A DNA stretch of 64,000 bases from Platycnemis pennipes (Eukaryota > Arthropoda > Insecta > Odonata > Platycnemididae), in the NCBI GenBank assembly GCA_933228895.1, contig OW121848.1:84649470-84713469 (forward strand), given 5' to 3'. Made by a program: the position numbers and the translations under genes. Of the stretch, positions 50,901 to 60,517 are shown piece after piece. Within the stretch, counting starts at the first letter, position 1. Each line of letters starts with the position of its first letter. Under the pieces are notes generated by a model. The model made no database searches. It was not told the DNA's origin and worked only from the letters and a program-made list of their open reading frames with translations.

Positions 50901-53900
50901 CCAAATTATTTTTGTAATTTTCCACTTTCCTTGGGTTATTCCCTTGGAATACGTCGAAATTTGGTAGGTAGGGCTATTGAGACACCAAACTTTATAGCCA
51001 AATCTTATTGGCTTACCCCGGATGAATCGCTTACATCCGTATCTCCAAAAATATAACCCCATTGATTCATCGAAACTCAAGCACTGCTCTTCTTTGAAAT
51101 TCTGGCCAAATTTTTTATTCAGTATGTCCATAAGAGTGCGCATTGTCCACATTTCATCCGAGGTATTTACAGCAGTATTGTCACAACAATAAATAAATCT
51201 GTCTCACCTCATTGAATTACACACAATCTCATTTCTCATGTCGTGTGCTCCCCCCAATAAAATACGGTTCCAGCAGGAACCATATTTTGCCCATGAAGGA
51301 AAAGAACAGCAACAAGCACTTTCACTTTTTAGGTGTTATATTTGGATTAGTACATTTGCAGAACAGGGCATACTTTTTCGATTCCGGCACTAGGTGAGAA
51401 ATGACTTCTTCATCAAAAAAACAGTTCAAAAACTGTGGTAGTAGACAATTCACGACACAAGGAGTAATCAGGATTATGGAAAATCGTGTCACGTACAGTA
51501 ATTTCTTTATCATCCCAAATGATTAATTTCTCGCGTATTTGAGGTCTCTTGCGTGATTTATGGCTCAGACCAGGTTCACCACATGCGGACTACTATTGCG
51601 ATCTGCGAGGTGTACATACATTAAACTCACAATATAATCATTTATCAATAAAAATAAACATTTAAAATAATTATTATAATAATTAAATAAATAAATACAT
51701 TGATAAAAAGTGTTAAAAACACAATACCGCAAAAGAATCGGGTGGAAATACAAACACGGAAGAAATTCGCTCCCCGCATAGAAATAGCATGGGAAGCGCC
51801 TAGTGGTACCATATGGTACCACAGATATATTACACATTGTAACTTTTCTAAGAATACATCTAAATCCAAAACGTCTACTCTAGCTCATAGCTACATGTAT
51901 TGAGATTTAATATTCCATGAAAAACTCGAGTAGATATGGATAGGACTGGATAAATTTAAAAAAATCTGAATGAATGCACGGCAAAAATCGTTTTTTGGCG
52001 ATCATTAAAAATTCCCCTATTTCAAACATTTGTGTGCGCTTTAATTATGGTTCAGTAAGAGCGCAATTTGCGGAATAATATGCTTCAACGTATGTAAATT
52101 GATCTGAAGTTATAAATATCAGAAGGAATTTAAAGAAATATGAATAAAATTAAGTTTAGGAATACACTACCGAATGGTACCAAACGGTACCGCTAGGCGT
52201 TAACAGGTTAACTAAGTCATGAACCACCTTTGAAATGGACTGCAATGAAACTATAGCAAGGTTCAATTATTAACCTTTTCTTTTCAAAACCCACTAGGAG
52301 GGGACAATCAAAAAAACCCACTTTAAGAACAGTGGGTTGGGGATGGAGGGAAAAAACTTCATGTGTGGGCCAATGTATAGTATACACATGACTCCTGGAT
52401 GGAAGGAAGAGGAGGAGCAGAGATCTACAATCCAAATCGAGGATACAGCAGACCAAACTCCACATAAGAGAACTAATGCCAGGACTTGCAAAAACTCTGC
52501 TCTCACTAAACATTGATCAACTATGAACAACTGTGAATCTCCTTACTGGACACTATCAAGTGATGAGACACCTCCATCTCCTCAGAATCACAGATCCAGT
52601 TACATGTAGGAGGAGCAAAGAAGAGGACAAAACCACATCCTATGTACTTAGCAGATGTCTGCCATGATGAGGAGTCAAGAGTAGATACCTGTGCATATTA
52701 CTTATGGAGCCCAGTTAAGTCAGGAAAATTGGGGACCTATAGGCCTTTATCAAACTAATCAGCCTCGATGGGTGATCACCAGTAAGGTACCTGGAACATT
52801 GGACCAATAAATCTAAGTGCCGCAGAGCCTTCCTGCAAGGAACTCCCTTGATTACATTATCTACATCAATCACAGACAAGAGGAAAGAGGATTTTTGAAA
52901 GCACAATGGAAAATAATGAACATACAGGAGAGACCACTACAATGTGATTCACAATAAAGGGAGGACTTAAATTACTATCTTACCTTTCATCAGTATCCCA
53001 TTCAACCAGTGGCTGATTCTCCCTTTTCAACTGATGGAGGTTGGCACTGTCTTTGGATCCACCCAAAACAGATAAACCATCAGAGCTTAATCCACCCCCT
53101 CCACCTGCTGCGCCAACTGGTAACCCCAGGGTGGTATTTTTACTTGGAATAGAAAGCCTCTGGATTGGAATAAGACCACGCCTTGACTCATGATCTCTCA
53201 GTCCTTTTCCATGGATTTTCTTTGCTTGTTCAATTCTACGTTCTTGAAAGCCAGGTATGATGATTACCATGAAATATTACAAAATGCACACAATATACTA
53301 ATACACTGTATGTTTACATGTTTTCGGGCAAATAAAGAGTTATCAGAATCAGGACAGGCAGATAATGTATGTCAAAATTAGGTTCTGAATAATTTCATTT
53401 TGCTCAAAAAATGAGCTGGAATTAGGTTTTAACTGTAAACGCAATTCTTTGAGGCAGAAAACTGGTTGTATTATCAGTTTTCCTGAACAAGATTCACTTT
53501 AATAAAATAAATTTACTGCATGAAAGTATATGCAAAACGTTGGTATACAACTGCTAAAATAGGACACTCCATTCATGTCACTATTTTGCGGGAAAGTATA
53601 CTTTCCGGCAAAATAGTCATTCTCTTGCAATAACTAATCACTGGGAAAAAATCTTTGTGTTTTATTACGATATAAATAAAATATATATTTCATTACAGTA
53701 AAACCTAATCACATACTATGATCAAAGGCAATCACAAATTCAAAATGCACAAAAATAAGAAAAGGTATAAGAACAGAATTAATACGATTCAAGGCTGCTT
53801 ATTTTCATTACATCCAACAATATCATATGTAGGTAATTTGGCCACGACCAATTATTTAAAATATAGGAACAGGAATTATCTACATGACCCAAACGTTGAC

Positions 53901-54342
53901 AAGCTCTCATGTGAAACAAATACTCTTTTAGGGTAGGAAAAGGGTACCAATTATTTCATTTGCGCCCTCGGCTAGAAAAAAACCAATCCCACCGCCAATT
54001 GGCTAACGTCAAGAATATCACAAATATCATACTAGGGTAAATTTAACATACCAAGCTTTTTGTGCAGTTCTTTCACATTTTTCTTCTTCGGAGTACCGAC
54101 CGTTGTGCTGCAAGCAGAACTGTCACTGCTGGCCTGTAAGTATGATTAAGATTAATCGGTGCTTTACACACAAAATTACAGCCTAACGATCTGGCGTTAA
54201 CCAGAGACACAACGTACAAATTCATAAAGAGAGTGATTCAAAGATCACACGATGCTAAGGCAACAATTTTTACCGAAAATAACTTATCGTCCTCCCGTAA
54301 TTTTTGATGCTTAGGGTCACTATCAATGCCACTATCTTCCAT
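44976..54342 (-). CDS. FAM219: FAM219A/B-like protein, complete in four exons
   Basis: Coding exons on the minus strand are 54342-54274, 54133-54052, 53242-52984 and 45213-44976. All have GT..AG junctions and consistent phases (0, 1, 2), giving 215 residues; human FAM219A is about 185. The start MEDSGIDSDP is the first ATG in frame with the rest. Residues about 44-65 form a basic helix (ELHKKLERRIEQAKK), matching the KLEKQRELARK segment of vertebrate FAM219. PLVEWDTDE at about 128-136 matches its PLVALDTDSDD. A long acidic run at 174-188 leads into DDLNLVPPK and a cysteine-rich end (CTCC, then CGC), as in human DLDLIPPK and CMCC. FAM219 proteins have no known enzymatic function, and I see no signal peptide or membrane segment. 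Intron 3 is 7.8 kb and full of transposons. The 3' UTR end is not defined. Confidence 0.88.
46309..46702. mobile_element. MITE with perfect 8-bp target-site duplication
   Basis: A 394-bp unit is flanked by identical octamers ATCTTAAG (46301-46308 and 46703-46710). Its ends are inverted repeats. The left reads CTGTTTCACACGATACTTG from the second base. The right, reverse-complemented, reads CGTTTCACACGGTACTTG. Both continue with ATCCAGCACAAG. An 8-bp duplication fits hAT-type transposition. There is no coding capacity. It lies in intron 3 of the FAM219 gene, opposite to no exon. Confidence 0.85.
46930..47396 (+). pseudogene. piggyBac-type transposase fragment
   Basis: The last frame (47198-47395) reads VKIDEILVPFQGCCRFVQYM followed by PQKPAKYGLKEYASCDSKTFY. 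This is the conserved DDE_Tnp_1_7 core around the first catalytic aspartate (here in IDEI). Just upstream, in another frame near 47150-47213, DNNFTGKEQEEPDKLATIQE fits the preceding segment (RFD.K.TR......DKLA.IR). The frames are broken, and the homology stops at 47395, ten bases before the inverted-repeat arm at 47405. The element was cut there or was a partial copy. It is unrelated in detail to the piggyBac at 49617-52207. Confidence 0.78.
49617..52207 (-). mobile_element. piggyBac-family element with TTAA duplication
   Basis: The 2591-bp element is flanked by TTAA at 49613-49616 and 52208-52211. The ends are CCCGGTAACGCCTG on the left and, reverse-complemented, CCTGTTAACGCCTA on the right (11 of 14 match). 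A 26-bp direct subterminal repeat (GGTACCAAACGGTACCGCTAGGCG core) lies at about 49747-49772 and 52175-52200. A diverged inverted copy is at about 51793-51822. Length, ends and target match the piggyBac superfamily. The transposase is broken (next entry). Confidence 0.88.
49986..51600 (-). pseudogene. piggyBac transposase with frameshifts
   Basis: Read leftward, the N-terminal part gives VRDTIFHNPDYS, then ELFF and DEEVISHLV near 51430 across a T-run frameshift, then HGQNMVPA-like pieces in other frames near 51300. The DDE core follows: CDNTAVNTSDEMW, LSFDESM (first catalytic Asp) near 51068, YRFYFDNYYTS (second) near 50820, and YNAFMGGTDRMD (third) near 50480. All three aspartates are present. 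After a stop near 50215, the cysteine-rich C-terminal domain (RRC.., ECLKC, CFM) is readable in another frame, ending at 49986. The architecture is complete but at least four frame breaks make it inactive. Confidence 0.85.
52300..52780 (+). pseudogene. LINE RNase H-region remnant
   Basis: In-frame pieces read LMPGLAKTLLSLNIDQL, then NLLTGHYQVMRHLHLLRI, then a cysteine and KEEDKTTSYVLSRC. These match the segment after the RNase H domain in I/Jockey-group LINEs (LTGH..L..HL...G......C..C...E.T..H.L..C). Stops interrupt it. It begins just outside the right inverted-repeat arm in FAM219 intron 3. The clade cannot be fixed from this fragment. Confidence 0.6.
53581..53616. repeat. 36-bp near-perfect palindrome
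   Basis: CTATTTTGCGGGAAAGTA is followed at once by its near-complement TACTTTCCGGCAAAATAG, with 17 of 18 pairs matching and no loop. It lies in intron 2 of the FAM219 gene. Confidence 0.75.
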
Positions 54343-54769
54343 AACCGCATCTATTAACCCCAAACACAGAGATCGCAGGAAACTCCGCACAACGATCTGG
54401 CATTACTTAATTTGTCCGACGAGACATAACCATGGGTAATATTTTATGCTCTTTCAACAAATCGACGGCTTCAAGAATTATCCTTTGCCAGTATTCTCGA
54501 GCTCGTCACGAGACTTCAGTGGATCAGTAACCCTGGTAGCACACAAAATAACTGAAGTGACCAATAAACACTCCATTAACTAGACCGCCAAATGAATTAA
54601 TCGCCTAAACGTGAGATCTCAGGATCAATCAAGTTATAATTATCATAGTCCACAGACTTGCATAGTAAACGGTACATTACGATTAGCTGTTGTTTATGTT
54701 ACCATAGAGAGCGGGATAATCAATTGCCCCCTGGGTGTATTTATATGGTCAGAGTGAAAATTTTTCAAC
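54343..54769. promoter_or_regulatory. Shared bidirectional promoter region between FAM219 and DNAI1
   Basis: Only 427 bp separate the two divergent start codons, and this includes both 5' UTRs. A shared promoter is therefore the simplest reading. A TATA-like TATTTATAT (about 54738) and an initiator-like TCAGA (54749) precede the DNAI1 start. I see no CpG island here, unlike the blocks further left. Transcription start sites cannot be placed from sequence alone. Confidence 0.6.
54698..54712 (+). promoter_or_regulatory. X-box-like RFX site upstream of DNAI1
   Basis: GTTACC-ATA-GAGAGC matches the invertebrate X-box pattern RYYVYY, 1-3 bases, RRNRAC, with one mismatch in the second half-site. 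It lies 58 bp before the DNAI1 start codon, within the range where RFX sites of ciliary genes usually sit. The match is imperfect and could be chance. Confidence 0.35.
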
Positions 54770-55622
54770 ATGCCAGTGAAACCAAAAAAACTCTCAACAG
54801 GAAGTAAAGTATTCACGAAGGTAAAGTAATGAATTTGTCTATTGCAGTAATAACCCTTAAGCTGCTCGGGTTAGTGCACGACTAATCATACAATCCAAAT
54901 ATGAAAACATACCTAAATAACAAAAAATCACACTAAATGAATTTGAATCGATGGGAGTCTATTGATTGAAGTAACATTGTTTAATGGCTATTATTCATTT
55001 TCAAACGCTCAGCAACTATATTACGCCAATTAATAGGTGCACTTAAATAATTTTAGCAAGTCCATACCACAATTCACGATATTGTTTTCCATAGAAAGAT
55101 ATAGATATCTATTTATATATCTACCACAACAATATATATTTATTCTCTCCATTTTAATACAGGTTCCGGGGAGAGGAAAAACAGCAGCAGGGGCTATATT
55201 CCGGCCTGATGCCCTAGATGTCATCCTTGAGGATGGAGATGCCAGTGGAAAAGGAAAAAATCTCTTAAAGCATCCTGATACAGTTGAACTAAATGACGAA
55301 GTGCATTGCCTTTTTTTGCTTTTCGTACAATGATATGTGTTCAAAATGTTGTTAACAGTTGCCTCAAATGCTATAATAATGCAAAAATGTATCCTGTTTT
55401 TTTTTCAGGACTTAAAAGAGGAAATAACTAGAGTTCTGACTGTTACCAACACAAATATACCCAATAACGTAGTAATCTTTAGTCATAAAGAAAAAAAATT
55501 TGAAATTGTTCCATATGCCAGTAATCACTGTGAGTTAATGCATTATGAGGGTGATTATTATCATAAGGAATCTAAAGAGGGGATGGCACAAATAAAACAA
55601 GATGGAGGTTTCTTAAAAATAG
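54770..55622 (+). CDS. DNAI1: Axonemal dynein intermediate chain 1, first three coding exons (partial)
   Basis: Coding exons are 54770-54820, 55163-55300 and 55409-55622, with GT..AG junctions in phases 0, 0 and 1, giving 71 complete codons in exon 3 and 134 in all. The start MPVKPKKLSTG is short and basic. Exon 2 ends and exon 3 begins with VELNDEDLKEEITRVLTVTN, matching [20 protein letters not shown] of human DNAI1. NIPNNVVIFSHKE parallels APQNIVRYSFKE, and the spacing to a glutamate- and glycine-rich stretch (ESKEGMAQ / DSDEGRRQ) also fits. DNAI1 is a WD-repeat outer-arm dynein intermediate chain needed for ciliary and sperm motility. The WD repeats must lie past the window: intron 3 begins at 55623 and no further exon was found to 64000. 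Drosophila's counterpart is Dic61B. Confidence 0.88.
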
Positions 55623-55639
55623 GTGAGTTGACCAAACTT

Positions 55640-55770
55640 TGTTCAGTATTAACCTGCTCTTAATAAAAGACATCAAGGGGTGAATGGTTAAACATCCCAT
55701 CCAACAACTGAAGTGCTGAATTCGAAGTGCCCTCCACAAAGAGCCTGCAGAAAATCTTCAGGCAGGAATA
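55640..55770 (-). repeat. SINE family 1 fragment in DNAI1 intron 3
   Basis: CTGCTCTTAATAAAAGAC, TGGTTAAACATCCCATCCAA, GAAGTGCTGAATTCGAAGTG and CCCTCCACAAAG follow the family 1 body seen at 13262-13572 and 26854-27140. The tRNA-like head is missing, so it is truncated at the right. Confidence 0.5.
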
Positions 55771-56039
55771 AAAGTAGAAGTTTAGGCACAGAATAGGAAA
55801 ATATAAGGTAGAAGGATAGGTACTTTATATAAACTTTATATAAAGACAGTATTTAACCTTGTCCTTGGAGTGATAGAATCTGCTTAAAAATTAATGAGAA
55901 TTCACTTTAAGTTATGAAGCACATGATGCAATATTATTCACATCCTGCAGGACAAGAGAGGGATACTATTTACTAAAAATGGCAATTAAGTCATTTCAGA
56001 ATTTCTACTCGAAGCTGCAGCTCATGAGCTTAAAGCCCC

Positions 56040-57851
56040 AGAGTGTGTCCACTGGGTTGCGGATGGTGGGCCGACCTCTAGATTTAGAGGTTAGCTGCAA
56101 GATAAGTGGGTTTACTCCTCAAAAAAGCAGTCTTGGATAAAAAGTGAATGCATTCCGAGGGGGCATTGGTCTATCCCTGGGTAAGGTAGGCTTTTAAATA
56201 ATACAGAATCTGTGAAGATGCCATGACTTGGTGACGGGAGGCCACCAACAATTATGCTTCCTATCACCCAGAGGAGAGGGCAGCAGCTCTTCTTCATAAG
56301 AGTGAAGGTGGAGACCACAGAGGTCAGTACAAAGCGACTCATTTCACTACAGGCGTGGAAACATTTACTTTAACAGCTGTAGTGCTGCGGTGTGGAAGGC
56401 AAGGGGAAACCACCACATTATTATCCTGAGGAGTCACAGCTACTCCACTGTTTTCTTTTTATCGCGATGTGATGGAAACCTCTCGAGTAAAATATTCTGG
56501 AGGTAAAATAGTCCCTTATTCAGGTGTCAGGGTGGAGACTACCTAAGAGAGTTCATCAGTCAAGTGTGATAAACATTTTAGTGTAGGAATATGGAAGACG
56601 AGATTGCTTCAGACATGCAGAAGATTGGAGCTCCTGAGGGCGGTAATGCAAAGAATGTACCTTGGCGTACTAGGAATCAGCAAAATTAAGTGGCCCGAAG
56701 GAGACTTGAAAGGAAAATAAAGGTGAAGATGGAGACCAAACCAGTAGATACTGCAGTGATGCAGATTTATATGCCTACAACAGACTACAAAGATGAAGAA
56801 GTGGAAGACATCGACAAAGATATCACGGAAGTTATAAAACAGGTAAGAGGAGATAAAAACCTAATTATTTTAGGAGATTGGAACGCTGTTGTCAGCAAAG
56901 GTCAAGATGGAAGAATAACTGGAAAATTGGATTGGCAAACCGAATCCATAGAGAAGAAAGATTACTGGAGTTCAGCACATAACACAAATTAGTCGTTGCT
57001 AACACATTGTTTACAAATCACAACCAAAAAACATACACGTCGAAAATGCCAGGAGACAGAAGATTTCAAATAAACTTTTTAGTGAAGCAGAGATTTAGGA
57101 ACCAGGTGAAGGACTGCAAAAGCTACTCTGGGGCATAAATACATACAGTGATAAATATTTATGATGATGAAATGCCATCTGGAATTGAAGAAAACAGGAA
57201 GAACATTTGGTAAGTAGAAAAACCGAAGGAGACTCAACATCAGCTGGCATTTCAAAAAGTGGGAGACAACATAGGAGAGGATGTGTCTGAGAAATCAGTG
57301 GAAGAGCATTCGGAAAACATTGAATGGGGTCTAGAGGAAGTTGCAAAAGAAGTTCATGGAAGAAGAAAAGTTGTCAGGAAGAAGCCATGGATCACGGAAG
57401 AAGTCTTAGACCTGAAAGAACAAACTATAAGAATTCAAAAACTGAAGAAGGGCCACTTCGCTACAAAAGAATTAGGAACAAAATAATTAGCAAAAAGAAG
57501 AATATTACAGAAATGTGGATGAAGAATCTAAGCAATGATGTGTAAAAAATCTTGCACTTGGAAAGGTGGAAGCTACCCATAGGATAGTGAGATACCACTT
57601 CAAGTAACAAAGCACAGATAAGGGACAAAAATTGAAAATTTTTGATTGAAAGTGAAGACGATGTGAAGAGATGGAAAGAATATCTGGAAGAATTATACAA
57701 CGGAAATAATGTCAGCATGAAAGTGTTCGAAGAGGAATGTGAAGTCCAAAAAAATCAATAATAAGATAGAAATTTGATGCAGCAATAAGGGACCTTTGGA
57801 TGAATAAGGCTTCGGGTATAGATGATGTTCCTGCAGAACTAATTAAAAATG
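56040..57851 (+). mobile_element. RTE-type LINE copy A, first part (5' UTR and endonuclease)
   Basis: The left edge is uncertain; 56040-56580 looks like 5' UTR. From about 56470 to 56580 it is clearly the counterpart of the copy B 5' end (CTCTCGAGTAAAATATTCTGGAGGTAAAATAGTCCC region). Coding remnants then follow the CFDP2/BovB-like endonuclease: METKPVDTAVMQIYMP, NLIILGDWNAVVSKG (GDWN active-site block), then WGLEEVAKEV and KPWITEEVLDL. It ends with NKASGIDDVPAELIKN at 57851. There the CR1/Daphne-like LINE interrupts it, and the reading resumes at 60467 and again at about 63487. Many stops are present. Confidence 0.8.
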
Positions 57852-60462
57852 GAACTATTTTAACTGGTGATTTTAACTGCAATTTGTTAGTTGATGATAA
57901 TTCATCACGTGACTTCCTGCGATTACTTAAATCCTATAATTTATTACCTACCGTCAATACTACACCAACCAGAATCACGTCTAATTCAAAATCTCTACTG
58001 GACAATATTGTTTCTAACCTGCACTCAAGGCATGTACTTACCAAAGTCCTTGACACAACCATATCTGATCACTGTCCCCTATTGTCGTCCATAAATGTTG
58101 ATCCACTCACTCGCAGTAGGAATACTTATTATTCTAGAGTCTATTCTAAAGTAAACCAGGACATATTTTTATCCAACTTAGAGTCTTATGATTGGTCTGA
58201 AATGTACAATAGTGCATCATTTGATGCAGGCTTTCAACTTTTTCATGTTTACCTTCAGCACAGTTTTAATGTTGCCTTCCCTCTTGTTCCTATGAAAAAA
58301 ACTTTGATATCACCTAAAAAAACCTTGGGTAACAGATCAAATTCGCTACTACTCCATTTTCCTCAAAAATCTCTCTGCAAGAGTGAAACATTCAAATGAA
58401 CCTCTCCTACGCGATGAGTTCACTATCCAAAAAAGGAAATACAGGAGACTCTTGCAACATGCCAAAACATCTTATGACAATAATAGGGTACTTGCATCAA
58501 AAAATAAATCCAAAGTGTCTTGGGACATTATACGGGAGTCTACAGGGAAATTCCATGAACACATTCTCCCTGGAATTACACAGTCAGAGGATGACTTACA
58601 CATTAAATGCTCAAACCTAGCAAATGAATTTAACGACCTTTTTACAGTCAAATCATCAACCACCTCACCTCCTACCTCTTCCAATAACTCATTCTATCAT
58701 CAAACCTCCCATTTGGCCTCTTCATTCGCCCCTGTACGGGACCTGAACTAAGAGCCATAATATCTATGTTTGCCAGCAAAAACTTCTCAGACCCTGATGA
58801 AATCCCAGGGAAAATATTATATCTTTCTTATACCTATATAAAAGAACCTCTCTTATTTCTTGTTAATGAATCGCTCAGGCAAGGCATTTTCCCATCTTCT
58901 CTGAAACATTCAAAAATCATCCCTCTTTATAAAAAATAAGGGATGTTCCAATAACTTAAACAATTATAGACCAATTGCACTTCAAAATGTCTTGTCCAAA
59001 GTCTTTGAAAAAATTTTCTGTAACCAATTAACATCATTCTTAGAAAAATTTGCCCAATTGTCATCTAATCAGCATGGGTTTCGAAAAAACCATTCCACTT
59101 CTACTGCTTTATTTCAAGCCACTGACTTCTTATTGTCTTCTCTTGACCTTAAACATAAAACAATGGGAATCTTCTATGACTTCTCCAAGGCGTTTGACTA
59201 TGTTAATCACACATGCCTTTTCAACAAAATTAATAAACTGGGCGTCAGAGGCATTGCTAACAAATGGCTTCACTCTTACCTCACCAATCGAACACAAGCT
59301 GTGTCACTTACTGTAAAGGGTAACAGATATTGCTCTGAGAGTAGTACCACTTCTGTTGGTGTACCGCATTGGGCCCAGTTCTTTTTCTAATCTATATAAA
59401 CGATTTGCCAGCATCCATTGCCAATATTCCTAATGCTGAAGTCATAATATATGCTGATGATACAAACATCTTACTTTCTACCCCATCACAAAATGATCTT
59501 ATCATGTGCTCTAGATCTGCAAACCAAAACATTCTTCGCTGGTGCGTTGATAATGAATTGAAATTAAACACTGAAAAGTCACACATTGTTCAATTTGGGT
59601 GTAAAAGTCATCTCCTGGAAAGTATTTTAATTAAAATTGATAAAAAGTCCATTGAGAATGTTACTATAACTAAATTTCTAGGTTCATATATAAGTGGTAA
59701 TATGTCCTGGGAGAAGAATATTGAAATTTTAGCCAATAAACTTAGCTCTATTTGCTACCTTTTACGCCACCTCCGAAACTCTGTTAATGTAGATATCTTA
59801 CTTACTGTATACTATGGTGCCTTTTACTCCCTGATGTCATACAACATAATTTTTTGGGGCTCATCACCTCACGCATCCAAAATATTTACATTGCAAAAAA
59901 GGGCAATTAGAATTATATTAAGGAAACCTTATGATTCTCCCTCCAACCCCATCTTTAAAACTTTGAAGATCCTCCCATTACCATGTGTCTATTTATTATC
60001 TCTGCTAATTTTTACGCATAAAAATCTAGAAATGTTTGAAATTAACTCCAATTTTCATAAGTATGAAACCAGAAATAGGCAAAGCCTTCACTACAATACA
60101 GTGAGGACAAACAGGACTAAGTTAGGTCCAAGAGAAATGGGACTCCGAACCTACAATAAACTCCCGCACCATTTGAAAAATCCATGTGAGTCATTGCTGT
60201 CTTTTAAAAGGAAGTTGAAAGTATTCCTGCTCGCAAAGAATTACTATTCTGTGACTGAATATCTTACTGACCCTACAATCTAGTGCTTCTTTTTTATGTT
60301 GAAAATATATTGTATGTGAATTTAATATATACTTTGTACGTAACATTTCATCTTGATGCTTGTGAACTACTAACTTGTATTAATCTCCTCCTCTTTTTTT
60401 TTGACGTGTTTTATATCTTTCTGTAGATCTTTGGACAAAAATAAATTATTATTATTATTATT
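57852..60462 (+). mobile_element. CR1/Daphne-group LINE, 5'-truncated, inserted in copy A
   Basis: It starts inside the endonuclease domain (TGDFNCN at about 57865; TISDHCPLL at about 58060) and runs through the reverse transcriptase. RT blocks are NNYRPIALQNVLSKVFEKI, QHGFRKNHSTSTAL, FYDFSKAFDYVNH, GVRGIANKWLHSYL, a G-V-P box near 59360, and IIYADDTNILL with the catalytic YADD near 59445. The C-terminal part ends at the stop at 60283. Frameshifts at about 58390, 58940 and 59366 and a missing start make it inactive, but the last 304-codon frame (59369-60283) is intact. The 3' end is a (TTA)n tail at about 60446-60462. AATG (57848-57851 and 60463-60466) is the probable short target duplication. 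The clade is tentative within the CR1/Daphne/Crack group. Confidence 0.85.
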
Positions 60463-60466
60463 AATG

Positions 60467-60517
60467 CCTTAGAGCAGTCATTAACCCCTCTTTACAAAAC
60501 CATTTGCAACATTTACT
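60467..60517 (+). mobile_element. RTE-type LINE copy A, middle sliver
   Basis: Fifty bases read ALEQSLTPLYKTICNIY in frame. This continues copy A exactly after PAELIKN and parallels NAGEKTLTHLYKTICDMYS in copy B. It is bounded on the left by the CR1/Daphne-like LINE and on the right by the simple tail of copy B. Confidence 0.85.

Larger units (their letters stand above)
47405..52238. repeat. Inverted-repeat unit, 251-bp arms, right arm split by piggyBac
   Basis: The left arm is 47405-47655. The right arm is its complement, at 49393-49612 and 52212-52238 with the piggyBac element between. Counted by eye, about 8 of 251 positions differ (about 97% identity). The arm starts CCATTTCAAAGGTGG. The original spacer between arms (47656-49392) is about 1.7 kb and has no recognisable gene. 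Near 49205 it has a CCTGAAGATG..GTTGAAAC motif like the 3' ends of some invertebrate retroelements. No flanking duplication was found. It may be a foldback-type transposon or a genomic inverted duplication. Confidence 0.75.

Noticed and set aside
55163..55622. Identity as DNAI4 (WDR78) rather than DNAI1
   Set aside because: The EDL..I..LT.T.T similarity is weaker than the match to DNAI1, which extends through the following residues with the same spacing.
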